Source: DASQUK01 sp963717085
GTDB taxonomy: Bacteria; Actinomycetota; Acidimicrobiia; Acidimicrobiales; VFJN01
Assembly: GCA_963717085.1 (NCBI GenBank)
Contig: CAVQVM010000011.1
Span: forward strand, 248,001 to 312,000
Length of the DNA stretch: 64,000 nt
Direction of reading: 5' to 3'
Shown: in pieces, positions 44,885-54,798 of the stretch
How the letters are laid out: each line of letters begins with the position of its first letter
How positions within the stretch are numbered: position 1 is the stretch's first letter
Program-made: the position numbers and the translations under genes
Notes under the pieces: generated by a model
What the model was told of the DNA's origin: nothing
The model's database searches: none
The model's input: the letters and a program-made list of their open reading frames with translations, nothing else

Positions 44885-46405
44885 TCACCGTGCGGTCGCC
44901 TCCGGTGCCACCGTTGCCGCCATTGCGGCCATTGCGGCGCTCGCCGTCGTCGGGATCGATCGTGGTCGCGTCCACATCGGTGGCTTCGAGGTCCCTGGCG
45001 CGGTCGTAAGGAGGAGGCGGGGGCCGCGGGGCGGCGTTGGTGCGGGCGCCGAGAGTTCCGGAGGCGCGGGCGTGGCGACGTGATCGCCGGCGCCACCCTC
45101 ACCCTTGCCACCGCGGCGGCGGGCCTTGACGGCCGCCCGGATGCGGCGGACCACGGGGTTCGGGCGCTGCGCGGGGAGCTGGCCCCGGCCGAGCGCCCGG
45201 AGCCCGGCAACGTAGGAGAACAGTGCGAACCCGCCGCACGCAGCCACCACCAGGAAGCCGATCTGCACGGGGATCGTCACGATCACCGGGATGAACGCCC
45301 CGACCACCCAGGTGAGCTGGAAGCGGGTCTCGAACTTGGCGAACGACCGCCCCCGGTTGGCGTCCGGGGCGTCGCGCTGCACCACCGAGTCGAACGCCAG
45401 CTTGGCGCTGCTGGCCGAGACCCCGACGCACGCAGCCAGCGTGGTCGCCGCCGCGAGGCCGCCGGTCCACGCAGCCAGCACCGCCGCCACCGTGGTGATG
45501 CCGAGCACGATCTGCACGATCCGCTCCTCGGGGACGCCGGCCCGCCGCATCGCCGGGGCCACCAGCGCGCCGAGCAGCGACCCCACGCCGCTGGCCGCCA
45601 GCACGAGGCCGAACTCCCAGGCCGCGGCGCCCTGGCTGCGCAGGTAGAAGGCGATCAGGAAGGTGAGGAAGCCGACGATGCCGCGCATGAGCCCCATCGC
45701 CGACGCCGCCAGCACGATCCCGCCGCCCCGCAGCTCGTTGCGTTCCGTCTGTGACGTGTCGTCTTCGGCGACCTGGGTCGGGGGGATCCGGACGCCGAGC
45801 ACGGCGGCCACCGTGCAGGCGACGGCCGCAAGGATCAGCACCGCCTGGCTCCCCGCGATGGTGGCCGCGATGCCGGCCGGGACGGCCGCGGCGAAGGTCA
45901 CGACACCCGACAGGAACGACAGTTTCGCGTTCGCCTCCACCAGCTCGTCGTCGGACCGCACGACCGTGGGCACGATGGCCGACTTGGCCACGTGGTAGCT
46001 CTTCGACAGCACCAGCACGGCGAACGCCTCGGGGAACAGCAGCAGGCTGTCGATGTCGCGGATCATCAGGATGGCGAGCACCGCCCGTAGAGCGTTGGCG
46101 GCGATCACCATCCAGCGACGCCCGCCCTTGACGCGGTCGAGCGTGGGACCGATCAGCGGCGCCACCACCGCGAAGGGCGCCATCGTCAGCGCCAGGTAGA
46201 GCGCCACGCGGGAGCGGGCCGCGTCAGGATCGATGGATAGGAACAGCGAGTCGGCCAGGGCCAGCGTGATCAGCGTGTCGCCGGCCACCGTTGCGGCATG
46301 GGTGCGGGCCAACCGGGTGAACGGGGTGACGACGAACGCCCCTGCGCCCGTGGGCTTGGGCTGGCCCAGCGGCTGCCACCCGCCGTTGCCGGCGTTAGTC
46401 GCCAT
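44885..46405 (-). CDS. MFS transporter with probable C-terminal frameshift
   Basis: About 506 residues. The body has twelve or so hydrophobic segments with the MFS loop LIGPTLDRVKGGRRWMV and GVGSLLGALVAPAMRR, so an exporter of unknown specificity. After residue about 430 the frame becomes Ala/Pro/Thr-rich, while the adjacent frame gives a plausible acidic-glycine tail (ARDLEATDVDATTIDPDDGE ... TVIIDPTKLQ) stopping at 44859. The switch lies near a C-run at 45019-45023, suggesting a one-base slip or sequencing error. Start ATG 46405. Confidence 0.8.
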   Translation of the reverse strand: MATNAGNGGWQPLGQPKPTGAGAFVVTPFTRLARTHAATVAGDTLITLALADSLFLSIDPDAARSRVALYLALTMAPFAVVAPLIGPTLDRVKGGRRWMVIAANALRAVLAILMIRDIDSLLLFPEAFAVLVLSKSYHVAKSAIVPTVVRSDDELVEANAKLSFLSGVVTFAAAVPAGIAATIAGSQAVLILAAVACTVAAVLGVRIPPTQVAEDDTSQTERNELRGGGIVLAASAMGLMRGIVGFLTFLIAFYLRSQGAAAWEFGLVLAASGVGSLLGALVAPAMRRAGVPEERIVQIVLGITTVAAVLAAWTGGLAAATTLAACVGVSASSAKLAFDSVVQRDAPDANRGRSFAKFETRFQLTWVVGAFIPVIVTIPVQIGFLVVAACGGFALFSYVAGLRALGRGQLPAQRPNPVVRRIRAAVKARRRGGKGEGGAGDHVATPAPPELSAPAPTPPRGPRLLLTTAPGTSKPPMWTRPRSIPTTASAAMAAMAATVAPEATAR

Positions 46406-46438
46406 CACGAGCGAGGGTAACGGAGGGTGGAGACGACC

Positions 46439-46535
46439 CGAGGCAATAACGAACGCCGCCGAAGAGTCGAGGCAATGGCGAACGGTCTTCGTTCGTCATT
46501 GCCTCGCCCTCAGCCCACCGTTCGCGATTGCCTCA
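46439..46535. repeat. Four-copy nested inverted repeat (CGAGGCAATNNCGAACG)
   Basis: Two copies in plus orientation (46439-46455, 46468-46484) face two inverted copies (46490-46506, 46519-46535). The inner pair forms a 17-bp stem with one mismatch and a 5-base loop; the outer pair could form a second. The last copy covers the response-regulator stop codon. It may serve as a bidirectional terminator between the regulator and MFS genes, or be a small mobile element. Confidence 0.75.
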
Positions 46536-47255
46536 TGCAGTCGCCGCCGTCTTCGGCGTGTCGTACTTGTAGCCCAGGCCGCGGATGGTGACGATGCGGG
46601 TGGGTACCGACGGGTCCCGCTCGACCTTGGCCCGCAGCCGCTTGATGTGCACGTCGAGGGTCTTGGTGTCGCCGACGTAGTCGGTGCCCCACACCCGGTC
46701 GATGAGGGTCTCGCGGGGTAGCACCCGCCCAGCGTTCGTCAGGAGGATCTCGAGCAGCTCGAACTCCTTGAGCGGGAGGCGCACCTGCTCGCCCCGGATC
46801 TCCACCTCGTGGCGCTCGGGGTCGAGTCGGACATCGCCCACCTGGAGCACGTCGCCGGACGCGGCCCGCGTCCCCGCCTCCGGGGGCCGCCGACGGAGCA
46901 CCGCCCGCATGCGCGCCACCAGCTCGCGCAGGCGATAGGGCTTGGTGACGTAGTCGTCGGCACCGACCTCCAGGCCGACCACCGTGTCGATCTCCGACCC
47001 CTTGGCGGTGACCATGATGATGGGCACCGCCGAGCGCCGCCGCAGCTCGCGGCACACGTCCACCCCCGAGACCTTGGGGAGCATCACGTCGAGCAGCACC
47101 AGGTCGGGCTTCACGACGTCGAACAGGTCGAGTGCCTCCGCGCCGTCGTGCGCCACCTGCACACGGAAGCCCTCGCGCTTGAGGCCCACGGTGAGCGCCT
47201 CGACGAAGCTGTCCTCGTCCTCGACGAGGAACACGGTGGCCTCGGGAGTACTCAT
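46533..47255 (-). CDS. OmpR/PhoB-type response regulator (RegX3-like)
   Basis: A 240-residue regulator: receiver domain with phospho-acceptor Asp in LVLLDVMLP and the Lys in DDYVTKPYRL, then a winged-helix domain (LPLKEFELLEILLTNAGRVLPRETLIDRVWG ... TLDVHIKRLRAKVE). Downstream of the kinase and the pst-phoU genes, it is the expected activator of the phosphate regulon. Start ATG 47255 overlaps the stop of a 48-codon micro-ORF. PHO-box-like repeats at 54799-54842 are its likely target. Confidence 0.9.
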   Translation of the reverse strand: MSTPEATVFLVEDEDSFVEALTVGLKREGFRVQVAHDGAEALDLFDVVKPDLVLLDVMLPKVSGVDVCRELRRRSAVPIIMVTAKGSEIDTVVGLEVGADDYVTKPYRLRELVARMRAVLRRRPPEAGTRAASGDVLQVGDVRLDPERHEVEIRGEQVRLPLKEFELLEILLTNAGRVLPRETLIDRVWGTDYVGDTKTLDVHIKRLRAKVERDPSVPTRIVTIRGLGYKYDTPKTAATA

Positions 47256-47394
47256 TGCTCCCCGCTCATGCTGCTTCGCAGCGGGCCGCTCGGGCTCCGG
47301 CGTGTGATCTTCCGCTCTTGCGTGTCGCACGTCACCCTGACGCGGCGGGCCGCTCGGGCCCAAGACTCACTCTCTCGCCCTTCGGGACGCTCGT

Positions 47395-47398
<4 letters not shown>
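47252..47398 (-). CDS. Coupled micro-ORF (48 aa) on the dispersed repeat, copy 2
   Basis: Starts at an ATG inside the kinase stop (ATGA) and stops inside the regulator ATG (ATGA). The deduced peptide begins MNERPEG and ends SPSGPLRSSMSGEQ, nearly the same tail as the micro-ORF at 17899-18033 (SPSGPLRSSKSGKQ). Both begin with M-S/N-E-R-P. The middle is divergent. It is best explained as a repeat inserted at a coupled junction that stays open in frame; a peptide function is not required. Confidence 0.6.
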
Positions 47399-48647
<1,249 letters not shown>

Positions 48648-48651
<4 letters not shown>

Positions 48652-48743
48652 GAGCGGAGCTCCTGACCGGTCGACCGTGTGACCGCCAGGGAGCCGGGCG
48701 ACGATGGGGTCCGGGGGCGCAGCCCCCGCGGGAGCACGGTCAT
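48648..48743 (-). CDS. Tandem coupled micro-ORF A (31 aa)
   Basis: A 31-codon frame (MTVLPRGLRPRTP...GQELRS) whose TGA overlaps the kinase ATG as ATGA. Contained in the 92-bp tandem unit; AGGAG lies just before the next ATG. Likely a product of unit duplication that kept coupling intact. Confidence 0.5.
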
Positions 48744-48924
48744 GAGCGGAGCTCCTGACCGGTCGACCGTGTGACCGCCAGGGAGCCGGGCGACGATGGG
48801 GTCCGGGGGCGCAGCCCCCGCGGGAGCACGGTCATGAGCGGAGCTCCTGACCGGTCGACCGTGCGACCGCCAGGGAGCCGGGCGACGATGGGGTCCGGGG
48901 GCGCAGCCCCCGCGGGAGCACGGT
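48649..48924 (-). repeat. Three tandem 92-bp units upstream of the kinase gene
   Basis: Units 48649-48740, 48741-48832 and 48833-48924 are nearly identical (a T/C difference in the unit nearest surE). Each holds a strong hairpin (GGGGGC-TGC-GCCCCC), an AGGAG ribosome site and an ATG. 92 equals 32 codons minus a 4-base overlap, so each unit is exactly one ATGA-coupled ORF. Confidence 0.95.
48740..48835 (-). CDS. Tandem coupled micro-ORF B (31 aa)
   Basis: Identical in sequence to micro-ORF A; its stop overlaps the ATG of A and its ATG overlaps the stop of C. See the repeat entry. Confidence 0.5.
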   Translation of the reverse strand: MTVLPRGLRPRTPSSPGSLAVTRSTGQELRS

Positions 48925-48927
48925 CAT
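48832..48927 (-). CDS. Tandem coupled micro-ORF C (31 aa)
   Basis: Same as A and B except one Thr codon becomes Ala (LAVARSTG). Its ATG overlaps the stop of the 11-codon ORF at 48924-48959. Confidence 0.5.
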   Translation of the reverse strand: MTVLPRGLRPRTPSSPGSLAVARSTGQELRS

Positions 48928-48959
48928 GAGCGGGACCCGGGCCCCCCTCGTGGTGCCAT
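48924..48959 (-). CDS. Coupled micro-ORF (11 aa) joining surE to the tandem units
   Basis: Reads MAPRGGPGSRS; its ATG overlaps the surE stop (TGATG) and its stop overlaps micro-ORF C (ATGA). The last codons (CGCTCATGA) match the end of each 92-bp unit, so this may be the original kinase-gene leader junction before duplication. Confidence 0.45.
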   Translation of the reverse strand: MAPRGGPGSRS

Positions 48960-49915
48960 CACGCGGTTCTCCTGTCCTCCGTGGGCACGACGTCGAGGAC
49001 GCCGGCCACGTCGACGCGCTCGTCGATGCCGATGCCGCTGAGGGCGGTCACCGACACGAAACCCTGAGCGACGATGGCGGTGTCCGAGTCCGGCGGCAGG
49101 TCCGTGTCCGTGGGGCGGAACTCGATCTGCAGCCGCCCGCCGTCGGGCGCGGCCTCGACCACCGACGATCTGACGGTGCCGAAAGGAGCGAGCGTGGCCG
49201 ACCGGGCCCCCCGAAGGCGATCGAGCGTCAGGTTGGGCACGTTGAGGTTGAGCACCGTGCAGGGAGGCGCGTCGCTCGCGAGCCACGAGACCGCCGAGGC
49301 ACCGACCGCGGCGGCCGCATCCCACTCTGCGGGGCGGTCGAACGCGACGCCGGAAACGTCACGCAGCCGACCTCGGGCGCCGGGGTCGTCCCCCATCTCC
49401 GAGCTCTCGACGACGTCGGCACGGGCGCGGTCGCCGTCGCCCACGGCGATGGCGCTCCGCGCTCCCCCGGCCGCCGCCGGCGCTTGCTCGTGGAGGTGCA
49501 GGGTCGACACGTCGATGCTGACGGCCAGGCCCCGGCAGCCGAAGTTGGCGGCCGTCAGCGCGGCCCCCACCGTGCCCGAGTGCAGCACCGCGCGACCGGT
49601 GTTGCAGCCGGGATTGATGCCTGAGACGACGAGGTCGGGCGGGTCGCCGAAGCCGCCGAGGCGAGCGGTCAGGACACACAGCCCCGGCGGGCCGGCGACG
49701 GCGTAGGCCGGCACGCCGTCGAGCCGCGGCAGGTCGATGCGCTCGGCGTCGATGCCCTCGTCCACGTGTACCTGGCCGATCGCGGCGGCCGAGCCGCTCA
49801 TCTCGCGGTCGGGCGCCACGACGATCACGTCGTGGCCGTCGTCCACCAGCGCCCGCGCCAGGGCGTGCAACCCTGGCGAGCCGACGCCGTCGTCGTTCGT
49901 CACCAGGACTTTCAT
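48959..49915 (-). CDS. surE: 5'/3'-nucleotidase SurE
   Basis: A 318-residue phosphatase: metal motif MKVLVTNDDGV at the N terminus, APDREMSGSAAAIG, and VVSGINPGCNTGRAVLHSGTVGAA, all diagnostic of SurE. It dephosphorylates nucleoside monophosphates and some polyphosphates. About 50 residues near position 160-215 are an acidic-basic insertion compared with the 250-residue E. coli enzyme. Start ATG 49915 with GGGAGG upstream. It is coupled to the downstream micro-ORF chain and kinase, tying it to the phosphate regulon. Confidence 0.92.
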   Translation of the reverse strand: MKVLVTNDDGVGSPGLHALARALVDDGHDVIVVAPDREMSGSAAAIGQVHVDEGIDAERIDLPRLDGVPAYAVAGPPGLCVLTARLGGFGDPPDLVVSGINPGCNTGRAVLHSGTVGAALTAANFGCRGLAVSIDVSTLHLHEQAPAAAGGARSAIAVGDGDRARADVVESSEMGDDPGARGRLRDVSGVAFDRPAEWDAAAAVGASAVSWLASDAPPCTVLNLNVPNLTLDRLRGARSATLAPFGTVRSSVVEAAPDGGRLQIEFRPTDTDLPPDSDTAIVAQGFVSVTALSGIGIDERVDVAGVLDVVPTEDRRTA

Positions 49916-50021
49916 CGATCCTCCCGGAGGTCGGGGGTCAGGGCAATTCTGGCGCCGCGACCCCGCAGCGACAGCGACCCCAGGTCTCGTACCCCGTTCG
50001 GCGATGGTTTCGTCGGCGCGT

Positions 50022-50711
50022 TCACCGCACCTCGGCCGCCAGGTGCGCAGGCTCGCCAGTGATGAGGTAGCGGAGGCGGGCGCCGATGATGGCGGCGTGG
50101 TCGGCGATGCGATCGGCGGCCTGCCCGACGATGTAGATCCCCATGGCGGTCGCCGCCGATTCCGGCCCTTCGAGGCCCTGTAGCTCGGCCAACAGCCGCT
50201 CGTGGTACGTCTCGGCCGGCGGGCGCTGGTCGGCCAGCTGGCTGGCCAGCCCGAGGTCCTGCGTCGACCAGGCACGCAGCGCGGTCCGGTACTGCTCGAC
50301 CGCCAGGTCGACCATCGTGAGGGCGATGTCCCACGGGGCACCGCTGGTCGACAGGCTGTTGACCTGGGGAGTGATCTTGAGGATGCGGAGAGACAGGTCG
50401 CCCACCCGCTCGAACTCCGACAGGATTCGCACCACCGAGACGACGAAGCGCAGGTCGCTGGCCACCGGTGCCTCGCGATTGAGCAGCTGGTAGCACCGCT
50501 CCAGCAGGGACAGGTGCATGCCGTCGATCTCGTCGTCGGACCTGAAGGCTTGATCCATCAGGCGTACGTCGCCCGTCTTGAGGGCCTCGCGCATCAACTC
50601 GAGGTTCTGGTCGACGCGCACCCCCATCAGCTCGACCTGCAGCCGCAGTTGGTCGAGCTCCGCCTGGAAGGCGGTACGCAGCGGGATGGGGGTGGGCTCC
50701 GACGTGCTCAT
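50022..50711 (-). CDS. phoU: Phosphate-signalling protein PhoU
   Basis: A 229-residue all-helical protein with two PhoU repeats (ELDQLRLQVELMGVRVDQNLELMREAL ... RILSEFERVGDLSLRILK; a second half with AADRIADHAAIIGARLRYL). It links the Pst transporter to the kinase and represses the regulon at high phosphate. It starts 10 bp after pstB. Confidence 0.92.
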   Translation of the reverse strand: MSTSEPTPIPLRTAFQAELDQLRLQVELMGVRVDQNLELMREALKTGDVRLMDQAFRSDDEIDGMHLSLLERCYQLLNREAPVASDLRFVVSVVRILSEFERVGDLSLRILKITPQVNSLSTSGAPWDIALTMVDLAVEQYRTALRAWSTQDLGLASQLADQRPPAETYHERLLAELQGLEGPESAATAMGIYIVGQAADRIADHAAIIGARLRYLITGEPAHLAAEVR

Positions 50712-50721
50712 CGTGTCGGCT

Positions 50722-51615
50722 CTAGCCGAACCGCCCCGTGATGTAGTTCTCGGTGCGCTCGTCGGACGGGTTGGAGAAGATCGTCTCGGTGCGGTCGAAC
50801 TCGACCAGGAACCCGGTGCGGCGGTCGGACTCGGGGTTGACCTCGGTCGAGAAGAAAGCCGTGGCGTCCGACACCCGGGCCGCCTGCTGCATGTTGTGGG
50901 TCACGATCACGATCGTGAACTCCGACTTGATCTCCTGCATCAGGTCCTCGATGCGGGCGGTGGCGATCGGGTCGAGGGCCGAGCAGGGCTCGTCCATGAG
51001 CACCACGTCGGGCCGGGTGGCGATGGCGCGGGCGATGCACAGCCGCTGCTGCTGACCGCCGGAGAGGCCCATGGCCGACTCCTTGAGCCGGTCCTTCACC
51101 TCGTCCCAGAGGGCCGCCTTCTGCAGCGACGTCTCGACCACCTCGTCGAGGTGCGGCCGCTTCCTGATGCCAAAAAGGCGGGGGCCGTAGGCCACGTTGT
51201 CGTAGACGGACTTGGGGAACGGGTTGGGCTTCTGGAACACCATTCCGATGCGCCGGCGCACCTCGACCGGGTCGACCCCGGGACCGTAGAGGGGGACGCC
51301 GTGGTAGTTGATCGTGCCCTCGACGTGGGCGCCCAGGATGAGATCGTTCATGCGGTTGAAGCAGCGGATGACCGTGGTCTTGCCGCAGCCTGAGGGACCG
51401 ATGAACGCCGTGATCTCGTTCTCACGCACGTCGAGGTTGACCTCGCGGACCGCCCGGAAGTCGCCGTAGTAGGCGGCGAGGTCGCGCACCTCGAACACGA
51501 TGGGGAGCTGGTCGGGCCGGCGTCGCACGTGGTGCGCGACCTCGAGTCCCTGGGGCAACGGGCTCTTGGCATCGGGTGTCTCGGTCACGGTCTCGGTCCC
51601 GACGGGTTCGGTCAT
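50722..51615 (-). CDS. pstB: Phosphate ABC transporter ATP-binding protein PstB
   Basis: A 297-residue ABC ATPase: Walker A GPSGCGKTTVIRCFNRMND, PstB-specific MVFQKPNPFPKSVYDNVAYGPR, signature LSGGQQQRLCIARA and Walker B VVLMDEPCSALDP. The N-terminal 40 residues are an extra acidic extension. Start ATG 51615 overlaps the pstA stop (ATGA). Confidence 0.96.
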   Translation of the reverse strand: MTEPVGTETVTETPDAKSPLPQGLEVAHHVRRRPDQLPIVFEVRDLAAYYGDFRAVREVNLDVRENEITAFIGPSGCGKTTVIRCFNRMNDLILGAHVEGTINYHGVPLYGPGVDPVEVRRRIGMVFQKPNPFPKSVYDNVAYGPRLFGIRKRPHLDEVVETSLQKAALWDEVKDRLKESAMGLSGGQQQRLCIARAIATRPDVVLMDEPCSALDPIATARIEDLMQEIKSEFTIVIVTHNMQQAARVSDATAFFSTEVNPESDRRTGFLVEFDRTETIFSNPSDERTENYITGRFG

Positions 51616-52598
51616 TGCGACCTCTTCTTCTCGAAACGGTTGCGGAGGACGATGGCGATCGAGTTGACGACCAGCACGAACACCAGCATGGCGATGATCG
51701 TGGCCGATGCGTTGGCCACCTTGAACGCGTCTTCCGGCTGCTTGGCAAACGTCGTCACGATCGAGGGCAGGGCCACGAAGCGCTCGCTCAGGTGACCGGG
51801 GTCGACGACGTTGCCGACGTTGAGGCCACCGCCCTGGCTGAAGAACCCCGTCACCGCGCCCACGACGATCAAGGGGGCCGCCTCGCCGACCGCCCGGGCG
51901 ATGGAGAGCAGCGCGCCGGTCAGGATGCCCGGCGCCGCGTAAGGGAGCACCTCCGAGCGAATGACCTCCCAACGCGTGGCGCCTACGCCGTAGGCGCCCT
52001 CGCGCAGCGCCAGCGGCACCGCGCGGATGGCCTCGGCCGACGTGATGATGACGATCGGCAACACGAGCACGGCGAGGGTGACGCCGGCCGCCGCCAGTGT
52101 TCGGCGGTCGACACCGGATGCACCAGCGAACCCGCTGAAGGCATCGACGAAGATGGCCAGACCGAGCAGCCCGTAGACCACCGACGGCACCCCGGCCAGG
52201 TTGCGGATGTTGAGCTCGATGAACGAGGTCAGCCGGTTCCGCGGGGCGTACTCCTCGAGGTAGATGGCGGCGCCCACTCCGAGCGGGAAGGAGATGACGA
52301 CCACACAGACCGCGATCCAGAACGACCCGACGAGGCCCTGGGATATGCCGGCACGCTCCGCACTCCCCGACAGGCTTCCATCGAGGAACGCCCAACCCCG
52401 GTCGGTGAAGACGGGCAAGCCGTCGATCAGGATCCGCGAGATGAGTACCGCGAGGATGAGAAGCGACACGAGGAGGGCGCCCAGCAGTGCGACCTCGAAC
52501 ACGCGCCCGCGGACGTCACTGCGACGCCCGGTGAGTGCCGCGGAGACGCTCGCTTGGACTGCGGCCTCACTGCTGGTCTGAATGGTGGTGAACGCCAT
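51612..52598 (-). CDS. pstA: Phosphate ABC transporter permease PstA
   Basis: A 328-residue permease with six or so membrane helices and the BPD motif region (EAIRAVPLALREGAYGVGATRWEVIRSEVLPYAAPGILTGALLSIARAVGEAAPLI). It forms the channel with PstC. Coupled to pstB by ATGA and 16 bp after pstC. Confidence 0.94.
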   Translation of the reverse strand: MAFTTIQTSSEAAVQASVSAALTGRRSDVRGRVFEVALLGALLVSLLILAVLISRILIDGLPVFTDRGWAFLDGSLSGSAERAGISQGLVGSFWIAVCVVVISFPLGVGAAIYLEEYAPRNRLTSFIELNIRNLAGVPSVVYGLLGLAIFVDAFSGFAGASGVDRRTLAAAGVTLAVLVLPIVIITSAEAIRAVPLALREGAYGVGATRWEVIRSEVLPYAAPGILTGALLSIARAVGEAAPLIVVGAVTGFFSQGGGLNVGNVVDPGHLSERFVALPSIVTTFAKQPEDAFKVANASATIIAMLVFVLVVNSIAIVLRNRFEKKRSQ

Positions 52599-52614
52599 GG
52601 AGCCCTTTCGACCG

Positions 52615-53559
52615 TCAGTAGACCTGGCGTACGCGGCGCACGACGGTGTTGGCGATCAGATTGAGGGCGAAGGTGAAGAAGAACAGGACGACTCCCACGA
52701 AGTACAGGCTCGGGACAGCCAAGCCCGCCCCCCGCACGTTCTCGGTGCCCACCGCCAGCGACGCCATGGCCGCGGTCATGGTCAGGCTCCCCTCGAGGGG
52801 GTCGGTGGTGAAGCGGGCGCTGTCGGCGGCGCCGCCGGCGATGAACACCACCATGGTCTCGCCGATGGCGCGGGATACCGCCAGGATGAGTGCCGCCACG
52901 ATGCCGGACACCGCCGCGGGCAACACAACCCGCAGGGTCGTCGACATGCGGCGGGCACCGACGCCGGCCGAAGCCTCGCGCAGGCTGGCGGGCACCGCCC
53001 GCATGGCGTCTTCCGACACCGAGGCGACGAGCGGGATGGTGAGGAACCCAACGGCGATGCCGGCCGCCATCATGCTGCCGGTGCTGTGCTCCCTACCGAA
53101 GATGCGGCCAACCACCTCCGGTGCGATCCAGTTGAGGGCGAACACGCCGAACACCACCGAGGGAACACCGGCGAGCACCTCGAGGATCGGCTTGAGCACG
53201 GTCCGCACCCGGGGCTGGGCGTACTCGGAGAGGTAGACCGCAGCGCCCAACCCGAGCGGCGTCGCCACCAGCATGGCGATCCCCGTCACGATGAGGCTCC
53301 CTGCCAGGATCGTCGAGATGCCGAACTGGCTCTGGCGGGGGTTCCAGCCGCTGGCGCCGAAGACGTTGCTCCAGTCGACGTCCGTGAAGAACTCCAGGCC
53401 GTTGCTGAACAGCGACAGCAGGATCAGGGCGCTGATGACGAGTGACAGGCCGGCGGCAGCGAAGAAGATGACACCCATGGCTCGCTCGCGGCGGTGGCGG
53501 CGCGGATCACCGGACAGGTCTACGGGAGACTCTGGCGGCGGGAGCGTGGTGGTCGCCAT
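52615..53559 (-). CDS. pstC: Phosphate ABC transporter permease PstC
   Basis: A 314-residue permease (GVIFFAAAGLSLVISALILL; GLGAAVYLSEYAQPRVRTVLKPILEVLAGVPSVVFG) with the coupling helix EDAMRAVPASLREASAGVGARR. The start is ATG 53559; the strong hairpin between it and pstS probably lowers its expression relative to pstS. Confidence 0.94.
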   Translation of the reverse strand: MATTTLPPPESPVDLSGDPRRHRRERAMGVIFFAAAGLSLVISALILLSLFSNGLEFFTDVDWSNVFGASGWNPRQSQFGISTILAGSLIVTGIAMLVATPLGLGAAVYLSEYAQPRVRTVLKPILEVLAGVPSVVFGVFALNWIAPEVVGRIFGREHSTGSMMAAGIAVGFLTIPLVASVSEDAMRAVPASLREASAGVGARRMSTTLRVVLPAAVSGIVAALILAVSRAIGETMVVFIAGGAADSARFTTDPLEGSLTMTAAMASLAVGTENVRGAGLAVPSLYFVGVVLFFFTFALNLIANTVVRRVRQVY

Positions 53560-53626
53560 AAATCAGGCCTCTGGGTGCTGGGGGGTCGGATTCATGGCCG
53601 GGATTTGCCTGGGCCGATGAGCGGGG

Positions 53627-53661
53627 CCGTGGGGCCGGGCTGGCGTAGCCCGGCCCCACGG
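53627..53661 (-). terminator. Strong hairpin between pstS and pstC (attenuator/partial terminator)
   Basis: A perfect 15-bp GC-rich stem, CCGTGGGGCCGGGCT / AGCCCGGCCCCACGG, with a 5-base loop, 22 bp downstream of the pstS stop. In pst operons such a hairpin lets the binding protein exceed the permeases. No U-tract. Confidence 0.8.
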
Positions 53662-53683
53662 TAGTGCGGGGCGTTGGTGCCGA

Positions 53684-54727
53684 TCAGCGGCCGTCCCAAG
53701 CCGTAACGGTGGCCTGGACCTGGTCGTCGGGCATCGTCACGTAGCCGCCTTCCTCGACGAACTGGTTCACGTTCTCGAGGTAGTAGTCAACGAACGGTAC
53801 GACCGCTGGGTTGTCGTCGGCCGCGGCCGTGCTCACGTAGATGAACAGGGGGCGTGACAGCGGGTAGCTGTTGTCAGAGATGGTGTCGTCGGCGGGACCC
53901 ACGCAGTCGCCGCCCGGCTCCGAGGAGACGGGGATCTCGGTGACCTGGTCGCCCGCCTCTTCGGCGAAGGCGAAGCCGACCCAACCGAGCGACGTGTCGG
54001 ACGCCTCGATGTTCTGGATGATGACGTTGTCGTCAGCGCTCGAGGCGTAGTCGGGCCGCGTGGTCTCGATCTGATCCTCGGGGAGCCCGCGCTCCTCGGC
54101 GATGCCGGAGAGTGCGATCTCGATGAACGAATCGTAGGTACCCGACTCCGTGCCTGGGCCCGTGAGCTCGAGCGGGGCGTCCGGGAACTGGGTCGTCGAG
54201 CCCAGCTCGGTGGCCAGGGCCTGCGCATCGGACCAGTTGTCGAAGCCCTCGGACTCGGGGCCGATCAGAGCGTAGAGGTCGGCAAAGCTCAGGCACTCCG
54301 GCGTGTCGGCGTTGTTGGCGCTGGTCAGCACGGACATGCCGTCGTACCCGACCTGAAGCTCGACGTACTCGATGCCGTTGGCCTCGCAGTCGGCCGCCTC
54401 TTCGTCTTCGATCGTCCTCGAGGCGTCGGAGATGTCGGTCTCGCCGTTGCAGAACAGCTCGAAGCCGTCCCCAGTGCCGGGACCGTCGACGGCGATGTCG
54501 ACGCTGCTGTTCTCGCCGGTGAAGGCCTCCGCGGCCAGCGATGAGATCGGCTCGACCGTCGACGACCCGGAGATGTTGATCGAGCCGGAGACGTCGCCAC
54601 CACTGTCGCTACCACTTCCGGTATCCGTCCCAGCGTCGTCGTCATCGTCGCCGCATGCGGCTGCAACCAGGGTGAACGCCAGGAAGATCCCCAGCCACGC
54701 CAGCCGGCGCTTCTTGATGAGCTCCAC
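53684..54727 (-). CDS. pstS: Phosphate-binding lipoprotein PstS
   Basis: A 347-residue periplasmic-type binding protein. The signal ends in the lipobox LVAAACG; then an Asp/Gly/Ser linker and the phosphate-binding motif INISGSSTVEPISS, plus GPGTGDGFELFCNGETDISDASR and TGPGTESGTYDSF. Start GTG 54727 with GGGAGGG upstream. First gene of the pst operon, below PHO-box-like repeats. Confidence 0.95.
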   Translation of the reverse strand: MELIKKRRLAWLGIFLAFTLVAAACGDDDDDAGTDTGSGSDSGGDVSGSINISGSSTVEPISSLAAEAFTGENSSVDIAVDGPGTGDGFELFCNGETDISDASRTIEDEEAADCEANGIEYVELQVGYDGMSVLTSANNADTPECLSFADLYALIGPESEGFDNWSDAQALATELGSTTQFPDAPLELTGPGTESGTYDSFIEIALSGIAEERGLPEDQIETTRPDYASSADDNVIIQNIEASDTSLGWVGFAFAEEAGDQVTEIPVSSEPGGDCVGPADDTISDNSYPLSRPLFIYVSTAAADDNPAVVPFVDYYLENVNQFVEEGGYVTMPDDQVQATVTAWDGR

Positions 54728-54798
54728 GAATGCCCTCCCTTGGGCTTGCTGTCGCAAAGTGAGCAGGACGCTCCTTGTCGCGGGCCACCGTAAGGAGA

